Shown: positions 50,194 to 62,910 of the stretch, in pieces
Position numbering within the stretch: position 1 is the first letter of the stretch
Layout: the number at the start of each line of letters is the position of its first letter
Assembly (NCBI GenBank): GCA_026874595.1
Contig: CM049312.1
Coordinates: 28,081,956-28,145,955 of the forward strand
Length of the DNA stretch: 64,000 bases
Direction: 5' to 3'
DNA from: Sipunculus nudus
Taxonomy: Eukaryota > Annelida > Sipuncula > Golfingiida > Sipunculidae
The notes under the pieces: model-generated
What the model was told of the DNA's origin: nothing
What the model saw: the letters and a program-made list of their open reading frames with translations, nothing else
Databases searched by the model: none
Position numbers and translations under genes: made by a program

Positions 50194-50194
<1 letters not shown>

Positions 50195-53100
50195 GTGTTC
50201 TTTATGATTTTTAAATGAATCCAGCGGTACTCTGTTAGCGGAATGTTACGAATTTATGCACAGTCATTACGAAAATGGCCCGTTCACATAAATATTTGCT
50301 TTCATGGCAGTGTCATCATTAGATTTTCTTTAAATTAACGTTCAGCAGCAGTCTTTGGATTTAGTTTAATTCTCCTGACTTTTAAATGCAAGATGCAATA
50401 GTAAATTATGGTGATTTGTTCTTTTTTCAAACATACATATTATCAATATAGCCGAGTTTGTGCTACGTTTCGGAGCCTGGAAAGAAACAACTGTCATCAT
50501 TTTTTTTCTCTTCTTGTCACAATACCCAGACTCTCTGCCATTGATTGTTCGAAAATTAAAATCCTATGTTATTCGGTTCAAAAAGGATACGCGTGAATGG
50601 TGGTATTCGGGCAATTTCGTGGTTAATACTGACAGGAGAGTTACAGAAAGTATTCTAGCTGAACCATACTGATCCAACCCACGCTATTATTTAAGGTATG
50701 AAAAGAACCCAGCGAGAGCCTGGGTAATTTGCGGTTGTAAAGTAGCCATGTCAAAATGCCTCAGCAAGAGGATTATCAACTTCCATTGTACTGAACAAGA
50801 ATCTGTGGCATTTCGTTCCCAACATACAGCTAAGGCAAAAACCAACTTGGCCCCGGCTGATAATTAGCTGTCTCACATCAGCTAAAGGTGACATGTGTCA
50901 GCTCCTGGAGGAAGTTCCTGTCTAACCTGTGATAACCGACCAACTAGAGGGACCCGTTACCATGGAGACACCTGAAAGTTAATTAGCCTTCCTGGCCGGA
51001 ACAATTCCCAAGAAATATCTTATAGCATGTACCATTAGTCAAGACTCAAGGCGTTTTTTTAACGATATTACCGTTTCGGTTTTCAAATAATTGCTTAATT
51101 TATATTTTGAATGGGACTTGTGAACTCTTGTTTGTCTTAATTACGTATAGAAGCCTGTCATTTTCATAACCATTAACCAGAAGATCAAATTACGTCAAAT
51201 GTGTTTGTTTTTCCCGTCTCTTATTTCTAAGAAATGACTACCTCCCGGCTTTGGTTCATGTGTTCTTTTTCATGACCACATGGTGACATACAATAACTGT
51301 GCTCTGCTTCAGCGGTTGACCACACCTGTGTTAATTCTACACAAACTTTGAAATTATATGTGTTTAATATGATCTCACACTATCAGTTAAGACTAGCTGA
51401 AAGTTTCCTAGCCAAATCCATCTCGTCACACGTAGTAACATTCTGAAGTAATTACGGTTCTGTGAGTGAGTGAACAAGCCACGCATGTTTAATTACCATT
51501 ATAACTAGATTGCATAACCATTGGTCCGATTTTCCGCATGCAAACAAGGAGAAAAAAATTCAGGAAAGTAGAATACCGGTTGGAATCTTAAAGATGAATT
51601 GATTTGTGAAGTTGCACGGCCAGCAGGTGGCATGTGTGTTTTGTTTATGGTATGCACTACTGATCGCGCCCGCACAAGCTTTTGTCTACTTGTGTACAGG
51701 AGATGCAACTGGATTTATAGCGAAATATTGAGAGATACCATTATATTGTAATGAGAAAACACTAAAGTTCATGTATATATAACATACGTGGTATGTGAAT
51801 AGGTCCCTTTAATCTTAAAGCGAGGATGTACTAGCAGATTTAATTTAATTAACTCTTTCTTTCAATAAGCTTAACATCTCTACAAATTGTAACTGAAATT
51901 GTCAGTACCTTATATCAGTACCAGAAACAGACAAAAATGCCACACATTGGTAAAATGTAGCCACCATTAAAAATGATATATATTTAAACATAAATATAAT
52001 TAGAACGAGTACAGTATAATATTTTTATCCACTCCTCCATAATATTTTGAATGACTGTTCTTTACATTTTTCCAGGTTACATTTCAGGAGAAGTTGACAC
52101 TTGTCAAAAAGGACTGACTGTGTCGTGAAATGTCGATATTGCACATTAACGTATACTACAAAACTCAAATTGAAAAAAAAATGTTTATAAATGATGATCA
52201 TATTATTAAACATTTTAATAGAAATATTTAAAACAGATAATTAGTGATTTAGAAATATGTTAGCATAAAGTTCATACGGTACTGTCAACAAAAGATATAT
52301 ATTACCGGCTGGAGATTCTGATAGAGCAAAACGTTTCAATTTCCCTTTATAATTTTTCTTTGCAAGGTTTAGGAATTAAAGGCGTGATATATTTATTACA
52401 AGAACCCATGAAATAGACAATCAGTAATATTGGTAAAGAGATAAGTATTGTCCTTTTGAGGAACACACTATGATGAGTACCTGGTGGTACACTGATAACT
52501 GCCATGATATTTTGGAAAATTTAGACAAGACAACCTGGCACATCTAAGAGATCGTCTTATCTTCTTTGGTTATTGATTGACTATATTGAACCAGGCGGCA
52601 TCAGACTAATTTATCCTCTCTGAAGGCGTCTAGTCAGCCTCCGTGTTAATTAGCATCCGTCATCAGTATCATTAACGTGGATTGATGCTCCGTGTTGCCA
52701 TGGCGACCACTTTATTCTTCATTACCTGTAAGTACACATTACCGAAACCAACCACATAATCCGTACAACAATTAACATCAAAGAACTATTTTAAGGTCAT
52801 ACCTAGGACGTTTTCTTTGGTCCAAGAACCAAAGCAGATTATGATGATTTGAGCCTTGGTGCACTATGATTCTCTCATTAACATGGTGCATTGGCCTATG
52901 TTAATTTCCGTAAATCTTGTAAAAACATGTTATCTTGTTTAATACAAAATGCTCTGACAGGTGGTTTTCAGTGCTTTTGGACTTTGGTAATTGTAAAGTG
53001 AACATTTCTCTGGTGTCTATAACTTCTAAAGAAAGTACTTATGATAATGCAGATAGCATTTTCATATATGAATAGATAATTATTTGCCATATCTACCCTG

Positions 53101-53874
53101 AACAATAGCGTGTACTGGATTTGAAAGCAGATTGACTAAAATTCAGAAAAAAAATACCCAGCAAAAACTGTTCCATCAGCTGACCGGATCCTTGGAGACC
53201 CATATTTACACTCGAATGACGTCATTACTATAAATATGCTAGTGATTTGGTGATTGGTATGGTTTGAAATGTTATGTTACTTAGTTTTAAAAGAAGTTAG
53301 TTGGAGAAAGTTTGGCGAGAAAATAAAAAAAAAAAAAACCTAGTTCCAAAACTTTGTACTTTGTGTAATATCATAATTTACACTTTAAATGCAAGTCCAA
53401 AAAAAGAAATAAGACATAATATCTAACGTATTGTGTTGATTCTAGATCTCCGTTACAGAAAGACACTTAAAATAGTACATTAATGGACGAGTATTATTTT
53501 TTTCCGGTGAAAATAATAAGCCATTTAAGGAGTTGCTCATGTTTAGGATGTTCTTATCGTCAAATGATTATCACTTCAACTGATGGGAGAGATGGTCGCA
53601 AAATGAAGTTAAACGTAAGAGGAAGCTGTTATTGATCGAGCTACCTATTCGCGATTCATCACCCCAAGAGCATCCCCTATTTATAACAGAGCAACACCAA
53701 GTCACTGATGGTTTGCATGAAAAAGAATCGCGGACAGCGGCTAAAAGACTTAGAAAGAGATTCGATAGAACTTCATACATCCTGATATATTACTTATTTT
53801 AATAACAGATATATAATCCTGAAATCGAGATTACTCATTAATAACAAAGAATCTTCATAAATAACATACAATCC

Positions 53875-54105
53875 GACTTCTGTGGCTCAGCTAGGGGTAG
53901 AGCACAGGACTAAAAGCCAGGAGATCGTGAGTTTGAAACTCATAATATGAAGGTCGTGCCCAACCGTGACGGTCGTGCTTAATTCCCAAAGGAGTGTGCC
54001 TTTTGCGGGTCCTTAGATGGTATGACCCTACAATGGGGACCATAACGCCCAAAGGACTCACAGGTACAGAAGTCATCGGGCCTGATTACCAAGATATAAA
54101 ATGAG
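53875..54105 (+). mobile_element. tRNA-derived SINE (family B)
   Basis: The head TGTGGCTCAGCTAGGGGTAG AGC fits a tRNA A-box region, and GAGTTTGAAACTC about 45 bases later is a weakened B box. The 3' body (about 150 bases) is not tRNA-like, so this is a SINE or tRNA relic rather than a functional tRNA. A second copy of the head occurs in reverse near 34.6 kb. Confidence 0.5.
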
Positions 54106-54871
54106 AAGAAACGTGTAATATTGCCCTGTCACGAAGTCCGAAACCTATATTGAATTCTGAAGATGTACCTATACTTTGCTAAACTAGCATTAAAAGTTAA
54201 TAGAGCGGTTTCCTTCAGCAAAACAATCATACAATATTACTATATGCTTACCTTCATCATTCTTCAATGCCAATAGTCCATGGACCTACCCATAGAATAA
54301 ATGGAAAAACGAAATGGACACTTTCAACAGAGGAAACATTAGAGGCTCTATGTATAATTTGGATGTTTAACACATTGCTGAATATCCGAAACAGACAAAC
54401 ATCCGAGATGTTGAGAGATTACATTAACAAATAAAATTTGAATTTTTAGGAATACCTAGTCTACCCACAGTTGTGGTTGGATGTTTGGTGTTACTTTGTT
54501 GAGCTGAATATTAATTAAATGGTTAAGTGTGGTCATGGGATCTAATTCTGCGGGCAATGCATGGTAGATTGGTCACTATGATTCCATAGTAATCGGTCAT
54601 GATTACTTAGATCAGAACATGTGATCCTGTCCTCACGTGTATAGTTCCCATACAGATCTTTTATACATATATACATATATACATATATAAATTAGGGCTT
54701 TAAATAAGAATAAAAAAATAAGAGTCCCGGACGCACAGGCAACAAATTTGGGGTGAACCATCTGAGTTAAGAGCGTCCCTCTTGTAAGCCTCAGTTATCA
54801 ACGCGGTGTTTACACAACCGACAGGTTCGTTTGAGGCGATATTATTATATGTAATAAATATACTCATCATA

Positions 54872-54928
<57 letters not shown>
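54872..54928. repeat. (TA)n microsatellite
   Basis: TA run with one CA interruption. Confidence 0.95.
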
Positions 54929-54929
<1 letters not shown>

Positions 54930-57900
54930 CCATGAATACCTGACCATAAAATAAGTTCAGTCCACATGCACCTAAACCCCTACCCCACCCTCGCTCCAAT
55001 AAAAAGTGACATCAACCTACTAGCCCCGTGCAAAAACACCAACCTTCTGTGATCAGTGGTAATATGCGAAAAAAATATCGGCAATTTTCATTTAAAAGTT
55101 ATTGTTTTGTCGTCACAAAAAGATTGGGGGACAATGAAGAAAAGCAGTACATTTTTACTTTTTCCACCCACGTTGATTTTTATGCCCTTTAAAATAATTG
55201 AAATCCACAAAAAATATTTGCTTTTCTGTGAAGTTCTTTGAAGCAAGCAAAGCCATGTTTCTTTTAAAAAATTCATGTAATGGAAAAGTAATTACAGATT
55301 ACATTCGGCATGAAAAAATGATTAAAAAATAAAAAGAAAGTAAGTTTGCCAACAAAGTAATTAAAAACGACTGCCACGGGTAAGCCGGGCCTTTTATACA
55401 GTAAACTTCACCTAATGAACCCTTGCGACACAATATATGTATGTGTTTGTGTCTGTACATGTGATTGTAGGGCACTCTGACCCAATATGTTTATTTTACA
55501 TGGATTGTACAAAATAATTATTTTAACAAAACGTGGTACTGTTCATGGTTAGGATGGCGACGTTCCGTAGTCTAGAGGAGTGGATGAAAACGGGGAACCA
55601 AGAGAAATCCTCCGGACTTTGACGTGCATTTCATCCCTCGATAGTCCTGCCTCTGAAAATCTAATATTAGACTTGCCGCGAAGAAAAGGTAGTTGACAAG
55701 AGTTCTCGTGAAAGGGATGCATGTATTAAGAATTTTAGGAAAAATGTCTTAAGTCACGTACGCAAGAAAACAGGCAAGCAGAGTGTGGATACCAGAATAC
55801 ATAAGATAAAGTTAACACACACTGACAGCGAATAACGAGACATTGAAGCTGCCCGTCGGCTAGAAATATTCTAGTCATTAGCAAATGGAAAAGAAAGGAA
55901 TTAATTAGAAAATCTCGTGAAAGAATGCCAATCCTCATTTAATGAGGTGGGAAACGAGTTGCTGGAATCGATATTACCCTTATCAACGACGTAGTAGACT
56001 CAGAGAGCCGAGAGACTACTCCTGAACAGTCCACGGATCCTAAAGAAATATAAAAAAAGCAAACACCTACGTCTCATTAAATGGTGTGACATTTCCGCTG
56101 AAGAAAGATATTCCAAGGACAGAATTGTTGGTTTGAATTAAAGAAAAAAAGCCTCTAAATTGGATTGGAATGAATGCCGGGAGCGGACATTATGCATGAT
56201 TATGCAGCAGTCAGAGTCATGAGTCTCAGCTTATGATAACAAATAGATCGAATGTATCATACAGTATCTTCTCCTGTTTATAATGATAAAGCTCAGATCA
56301 TTTATATAGCTAGTTATGATAAACAATCTCTCAAATATCTCAATATCTAATTGTTCTTAAAGACTAGACATGGAGATGACAAACATACCAGGTTTCCCAC
56401 AATAAGTACGATTTTTTTAATTACTAGCATGGTTACAGGAATATAAATTAATGCATGCCAAATATTTCCCTCTGCGAAATTATGCATGGCATCTTTTAAA
56501 TAAATGGAACGAACATGCTGTTAAAAAAAATTCTTCTATTGTATAAATATGTCCTCTATAAAGAGAGGGAGGTTACCATCCATTTTTATTGGCATTACTT
56601 AACAATAAATGAAAAGAAACAGAAAAAGTAGAATGATATATGGCAGATTGTAAGTGAATATGCTATAAGCATATAAACTAATTAATATATTTGGATTAAA
56701 TTAATTGTATTTTTGTTCTGTTTTGTAATGGGATGGCCTTGCAAATTTGAAAAAAAAAGTCACTGTTAACATGTCAGTGGTTACCAAGTAAATGCATGTT
56801 TTTAGGTAAAGAGACGTTGCTGATGAAAATGAAATGAAGGGCTGGAACTGATAAGAGGTAATAATGTACCAGGCATTGTGTACATTGTAATTGTAAGTGC
56901 AAGTGCATGTGCTAAATATATGAAATTGTGTGTCTCCATTTATGTAAATTTACTGCAAGTAATCACGTATTAAAATGTATTTTGGTTGAAAAATTACCAT
57001 AATTTCTATTACGTTGAAAGGGACCAGCCTGCATTAATAAAACCTGACTGATCTGACTTTTTGAGGGTATTTTGTTTTATTTTCAGTGGTTTTAAAAGTA
57101 TCATGATTGGATTTAATGAGTCCCGGGAGCAAAAATAAATGAACGAACATACCCTGGAAAACTGAAATGGATAGTACTATATTCAAATTGTGATTGTTAA
57201 CAAATGTTATTGAAATTATTATAAATTAAACATGAAAGAGGCATCACATGTGGCGGCAAATCAAACGAAACAGGACACAGCGTAACTTCTTACTAACAGG
57301 TAATATTATGGTAACATTTTAACTTACGCGCGATCAAACGCCCTCAGCAGCTATCCACAATATGTCATTTCTATTCAAACAAAATTTTAGTTTGGGATTA
57401 TGAGACGGTCCGGACAACTTGTATGATTTATATGATTGGCTCTGTGAATTCCTCGCTTGGCTTTGTCTTCCAGCACAAGGTCTCATCTGATTGGACAAAA
57501 ATACAGTGCTCCCCTCTGGTGTTGCAATTCAGGATACGAGGTCATAACAAACAGCGCCTTACGATATAGGAAGTAGCCCTATAGGTAAAGCGCTGTGTAA
57601 AGAGCGTACATCGTTTCACGCTTGACAACTTTATCACGTGCACCAAGTTTACTCGTAGCTTGATTGTCAACAAGCTTTACAACCAACACATTGGGGTTAT
57701 AAGAGCATTACGTAGCAAGAATAACCTTAAGCTTAATAAAATGATCCCTGACTAATTCTGGAATCCTACTGAATTTGTGGAATTAGGCAGGCTAAAAACA
57801 CATTATTCCGCTTAAACTTCGCTTGAACTACTACAGTTGACACTACATTAAAAAAGTGTTATTTTCCCTTAAAATGAGGTGTACAAAGGGTGTTTTTTTT

Positions 57901-57984
57901 ACAATGGCCCTTTTGTAAAACAGAAGAAATATTAATTGATTTATCAATTATATATTTTTACAAATGATTATCAGAACTTATTAT

Positions 57985-58170
57985 AATAATCTCCGTGGTA
58001 CGATGGCGCTTGATAGTGTCTTGCGAAAGATGAAACCGGAGAACTCCGAAAAAATCCACCGATCTCAGGAGCGAAACTAAAACTCATTCTCATAGCCCCG
58101 CCGGGGATCGAACCCGGGTAATTAGGACCGAACGTTTGTTTACTCAATTGTCCATGAAAGATAGGCTTCT
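57985..58170 (-). mobile_element. tRNA-derived SINE (family A), reverse orientation
   Basis: On the - strand the sequence gives TGGACAATTGAGTAAAC (A-box-like) followed by CCGGGTTCGATCCCCGG (B box, about 58110-58092 on the + strand as CCGGGGATCGAACCCGGG) and a body ending GACACTATCAAGCGCCATCG. It matches the SINE at 48159-48345 in head and body order. Boundaries are approximate. Confidence 0.6.
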
Positions 58171-58702
58171 GTAATGTCTAATTTTATTGCAATCGACATT
58201 TAATCTTCAAGAGGAATATGTAAACTACAAAAGCAAAATCTTTCTTATTAAGATCTAGCCACAACCAAATCCATATCCAAATTTCTGATAAAGTCAATAT
58301 TTCTGCTGGTTTAATTTTAATAAATCCAAAGCGTTTTGTTAAGTAGCATATACCTGGCCAATAAATAATCAGAGTTCTAAGAGAAAGACCTAGAATTATT
58401 AAAACCATTCAGGTTTTTGAAGGTTATGATCAATCCAGTTTTTCTACAATCTGATGATTTAGGAATTGTGTGTGCCAAATCTGCCAAAAATAAAGATCAG
58501 GCGACACTGCTCAATATTTAATCCTGGATAAATCTATTGGGTCGCTCATGATGATTAAATATGGACGCTGAACTCTTAACGGAGTTTATTCTCTGAATTG
58601 CCATTTAAGTTATTAAATTATAAATGTTGCATTCAAACGGATCTATCCATCTTTATATCTCTCACCCTCCCCCCCCCTTACCTCTTGTTCTCCTTTTTCT
58701 CT

Positions 58703-58711
58703 GTATATATA

Positions 58712-58761
<50 letters not shown>
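58703..58761. repeat. (TA)n microsatellite
   Basis: TA run with one CTA interruption, preceded by a pyrimidine tract. Confidence 0.95.
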
Positions 58762-58763
<2 letters not shown>

Positions 58764-58879
58764 CTCACGTACAGGCATGTATTCAAATGTAAATAAACTG
58801 TTCTGTTTCTTGCATTATGGACTTTTTACATTGTTACTCTTCTGTATATAAAAACTTTTTAAGCCGTTTCCACATATAG

Positions 58880-58930
58880 TACCTGACGAAGAAGCTGTGC
58901 GATTCGAAAGCTCGTGTGATAATAAATAAG
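58880..58930 (+). mobile_element. Possible retroelement 3' tail
   Basis: ACCTGACGAAGAAGCTGTGC followed by GATTCGAAAGCTCGTG and AATAAATAAG resembles the 'CTGAAGAAG...CGAAA' hairpin-plus-AATAAA ends seen in some LINE and Penelope-like elements. The resemblance is short, and no upstream coding remnant was recognised. Confidence 0.25.
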
Positions 58931-58964
58931 GTAGTCTATAGCTAAATGCAAATGACGTCGCTCT

Positions 58965-58967
<3 letters not shown>

Positions 58968-59029
<62 letters not shown>
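58968..59029. repeat. (TA)n microsatellite
   Basis: Pure TA run shortly after the retroelement-tail-like motif. Confidence 0.95.
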
Positions 59030-59031
<2 letters not shown>

Positions 59032-59219
59032 GTGTGCGTGTCTTTAGCTGCTCGTTTGTCTGCAGAATGACAGGTGCAGCATTAACTATCATAAAAATCT
59101 ACGTCATCAAACGAACCAGCAGCCAAAACTAAATAACCATCGGCACATGAGCGAAGTTAGCTCCATTAACGGTCGCTAAACGGTTTTCTCCCCCGCAGTT
59201 TATACATACAGATCTCATT

Positions 59220-59660
59220 TAGAAAGCAGGTACTGTATTGCCGTTCTTGGCGTGAAGTCGTGAACGGTGCGGAGAGGGCTTGGTCAGGAAGGTCGACCCG
59301 CTGGCAGTAAGGAGATGGTGTCATTAGTCTTGGCAAGGGCTCCGCCTGATACCAGCAACCATATGTAGCTGGTCGTAAATGGATTTACCAGTGGGTCGTC
59401 TCTCGACTCGCCTCATCAAGCTACTTCCAGGCAAGACGTGGATAAAGCTGCGGATTTACCGTGTCCCGTACATTCATGACGGTCCAGATAACATCTTCAG
59501 AAGGCCACAATAAAAACCTCTGAGTTATTTGGGTCCTCCTCGGAAACGGTGACTTGGCATTCCGGCCGCCTGCACAGGGGTAGTTATATATGTCCATTCT
59601 GTGCGCCGGGTCGTCATTCTGGCGTTGAGGGCCCACTTAAAGTTACATATATATCTGGCG
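59220..59660. other. GC-richer island upstream of the 60-kb gene
   Basis: Composition rises well above background. On the - strand a frame from an ATG at about 59597 to 59421 (MDIYNYPCAGGRNAKSP...) has no known domain. It could be a repeat relic or a distal promoter of the gene at 60657; neither is established. Confidence 0.35.
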
Positions 59661-60656
59661 CGGCAAGCACCTTCTTCATCGGTTGCTAAACATTCCCCAT
59701 CAGCAGCTGGTTTGCAGATTTATTCGTTCATAATAGCGGAGAAATTTGTCAAGGTACACCGTTCGGTTGGATATACTTTAAGTACGTATATATCCATGCG
59801 TGGATAATTCAAGTACACCTGGACCTTAACTTCACTGGTACGTACAGTATACTGGATTGAATTCTCATAAAACCGTATAAATTATTTATATGATAAATTT
59901 CCGACTCTGAGGGATCGGTTACTTTTCAAGTACTGTTCAGTGCCTTAATGTCATACGCATGATTACTTATATGCACTGATTGCACCTGTGGAAATTAAAC
60001 ATCCGAAATACCATCTCTTGGATTGGATGTACAGCAGCATAAGGAATATACCGCGGCATTTTCCTCATTCTGGAACCTGACGTAACACATATTCTTGTAG
60101 TCGGATAACGTAATATTTTGGGAAATTGTGTTACGTGAAAGAAAAGTTATATGTCGAATCAGGTAGGATATAAATACATTTTTCCAAATATTTCATCACG
60201 GATTATTTTATGAACATAAGCAACTAATGGTTACACAGAGATTATAAAAGAGATATATATCAACTATTCAGAGAAAAGACGAACTTTTCCAGCCCAATAT
60301 TTTTATAAGCATCATTTGTCATTTTCTGACATCGAACGACCGCAGAATACAGATCTTTCCTCATTCTGACGTCACAGAATTTGCCGTTATATTACGTCAC
60401 AAAAAGGAACATCTAGCATTTTCAGGAATATCACATGACATTCAAGTCGTAGTTTATATTAGACAGGATACCAATATCCGAAACATCACAACTTTGTTTT
60501 ATGGACATAAGCAGCAATAATTAGTGTATAACTTGTATTGGCATATAAGTGATGTAACCTGCTGTTGTCTGAAAGCAGTTTATATCTGAACCATATTGGT
60601 GAACGACGTATGATATTCAATTTTTCTATAAACGACATCTCTATCGAAGCTGCAAA

Positions 60657-61058
60657 ATGTCAAGCAATCCAAAAGTGCAATCCAAGATTGTCTCTTTGGA
60701 AGTGAAGAGTCATTTTGAGGAGACAAAGTACTTTTTAACACTGAGTGGGCATTTGGATGTAGTTCTTGAAATCGGACAACATATCCGGTCCGACCTGCGT
60801 GCCATTGTAGAGGACATAAGAGACTCTTATATGCCGCAACATTACTACGACGAACTCGGCTCCAATGTGCGGCGTTTTGGAAACAACTACATCCGGATAA
60901 CTCACGTGACTAAGCGCACGCACACGGAAGAAGTGGATGTGTTCTCGCGAGAACAGCTGTGCGATTTGCTTTTGAACGAAAACTGGCGGTTGATTGGTTT
61001 TGCGTGTCATCCAGAACAGGTAGTGGTGGAAAAGTGGATGAAACAGTGCGGGGAGTAA
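60657..61058 (+). CDS. VEKW-family protein, closest to the 37-kb gene
   Basis: A 133-residue frame whose ATG has A at -3. Order of elements: a short polar N-terminus, SLEVKS (about 13-18), YFLTLSGHLDVV (about 24-35), a helix RAIVEDIRDSYM (about 48-59), YDELGSNVRRF (about 63-73), YIRITHVTKR (about 77-86), EVDVFSREQLCDLLLNENW (about 90-108), and a final strand pair RLIGFAC / VVVEKWMK. All are shared with the 37342 protein, about 23 kb away. TATAAA at 60627-60632 is only 25 bases before the ATG, so it is doubtful as a promoter element. The nearest AATAAA is at 61663-61668. A GC-richer island lies upstream at 59220-59660. Role unknown; the small size and lack of a signal peptide suggest a cytosolic or nuclear protein (inference). 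Confidence 0.8.
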   Translation: MSSNPKVQSKIVSLEVKSHFEETKYFLTLSGHLDVVLEIGQHIRSDLRAIVEDIRDSYMPQHYYDELGSNVRRFGNNYIRITHVTKRTHTEEVDVFSREQLCDLLLNENWRLIGFACHPEQVVVEKWMKQCGE

Positions 61059-62512
61059 ATTGGTGCATATCAGGGTAACTTTGTGAAGGGACCAATTAAG
61101 TAAAGCAATCACACTGTATGTTATGGTGCCACATGTTCGCGTCTCCAATTACATGCCTTGAAATTAATTTTGTTTTCCTCCGAAGCTATTAGAGACAGCT
61201 TTCCTCTAAGGCAGATATGTATTTTAAGCGATTATAATTGTGTGATATGCAAGAGCTTTAAAAAATTATGTTTTTTTATCAAACCATATACTTATAGTAG
61301 ATACCATCTTTGCGAGCCAGATTTTGTTGAGCTCAAGTAATATGTATCTCCTTTTGGTACATTTTTTGTTGAACAAGCTTTATATGCTTATAAGGACAGG
61401 ATGAATGTCAACGTCAAAATTTGGGTTGCCATGTAAGATCATGAAATGCAAACAGCTATAGCATTTCCAACTAAAATTGTGTTAACCTATAGTTTGACTT
61501 TAAAAAAATGTCCAATATGTTTTTCTTTTGGCTTTTATTAATGCTTCCCATTGATCAATGTAACTATTTCATAACGTACAGGAACTTTTCCTCATTTAAT
61601 TTCGATCCATGGTCTATTTCAAGACAGCATTAGCACCATTAACTTGTTGCTTAAGGCCATTAAATAAAAATCACTTAATCACTCTGCTAATGTCATAAAA
61701 CCCGGTGTTACAAGTTCGCAGTGCACCACAAAAAGTAAGTTTAACCGAATCTTTAATTAAAATTTTAAGTTTCGATTTTATCTTTTTACAATATTTTTAC
61801 GAATAATCTATTTGTTTTTACTTTTTCAACATAATATATTTAGTTTCCATGACTAAGGTGCTACTGGACTCTAATTTCCAAATTTCATTCCAGGGAGACA
61901 CAGACGTTTAAACAGGGCATATTAATTTTGTATTTTTTTAATAATGTTTTATAATAATTAAAAAAAGTCCAGATTTCCAACATTAACGCGCTTGACGTTT
62001 TACTTTTGTAATTTTCAGTTAATTATTCTTATTTCGTATTCAGTTTCAGCGTGCATCATGCAACCTGCTGTGTTCAACTGTGATCAAAGAGTGAGGTTTT
62101 TATTCACAGCAAGCACATTATATTAGAGGCTTTCTGGTTACTTTTGTTTCCAGTTTTTTTCAACACCAATTCGTAATAGCCTTCTTCATAGAGACGTCGA
62201 TAAAACGTATGTAAATGACGCATTTGCTAGAGTATATAGATGCTAGTGACACTGTGATTTATGAAAATGCTCTTTCGTTGTGTAGTAGAATATGTTCACA
62301 TTCGTATGTTTGCTTTTGTTCTGCTACAGCTTTACATTATTATATCTTAACCATGTTAAATAAAGTGCACTGATTCTAACAGAACTTTTTTTTCTAAAAC
62401 TGTTGCATAATTTCACATGTGCAACAGTACTCTCATAAGTTTTGAAACAGTAAAAGGAGCTTAGATAGCCAAGGAAGCTGTGCAGATGTGCAGATGTTAA
62501 CTTTTTGAAATA

Positions 62513-62513
<1 letters not shown>

Positions 62514-62565
<52 letters not shown>

Positions 62566-62573
62566 TATATATA
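62514..62573. repeat. (TA)n microsatellite
   Basis: TA run with an AAA interruption near its right end. Confidence 0.95.
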
Positions 62574-62816
62574 AAGTAGAATCTAGAATATCCGAAGAGT
62601 CCATTTTCAGTACCTACACTACCACTAGTACACTGCTTTGATGTCATCTCATTTCGTCAGAACATTTTGTCTTAAAAATTATTTTTTTTTATAAAAAGCA
62701 GGGCCTCATTTATAACCATTTATTTCCGAATGTTGTAAATCTATTATCTTGTAAATAGGAAAATTTCGGTTCATTATTTTTTTGGAAAAGAGAACCGGAA
62801 AATCGAGGTTCTACTG

Positions 62817-62820
<4 letters not shown>

Positions 62821-62906
<86 letters not shown>
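62821..62906. repeat. (AT)n-(AG)n compound microsatellite
   Basis: Twenty AT units followed directly by about 23 AG units. Confidence 0.95.

Positions 62907-62910
<4 letters not shown>

Larger units (their letters stand above)
50200..57980. other. Long interval without a convincing gene
   Basis: Holds a family-B SINE at 53.9 kb and one (TA)n tract. AATGACGTCATT at 53215-53226 is a 12-base palindrome containing a CRE core. No coding signal was found. Confidence 0.45.

Noticed and set aside
50958-52707. X-box-like sites GTTACCATGGAGAC (near 50958) and GTTGCCATGGCGAC (52694), also GTTGTCATGGTAAC at 26510
   Set aside because: They fit RYYNYYATRRNRAC, but that pattern carries about 16 bits, so about two matches are expected by chance in 64 kb on both strands, and no ciliary gene is nearby.
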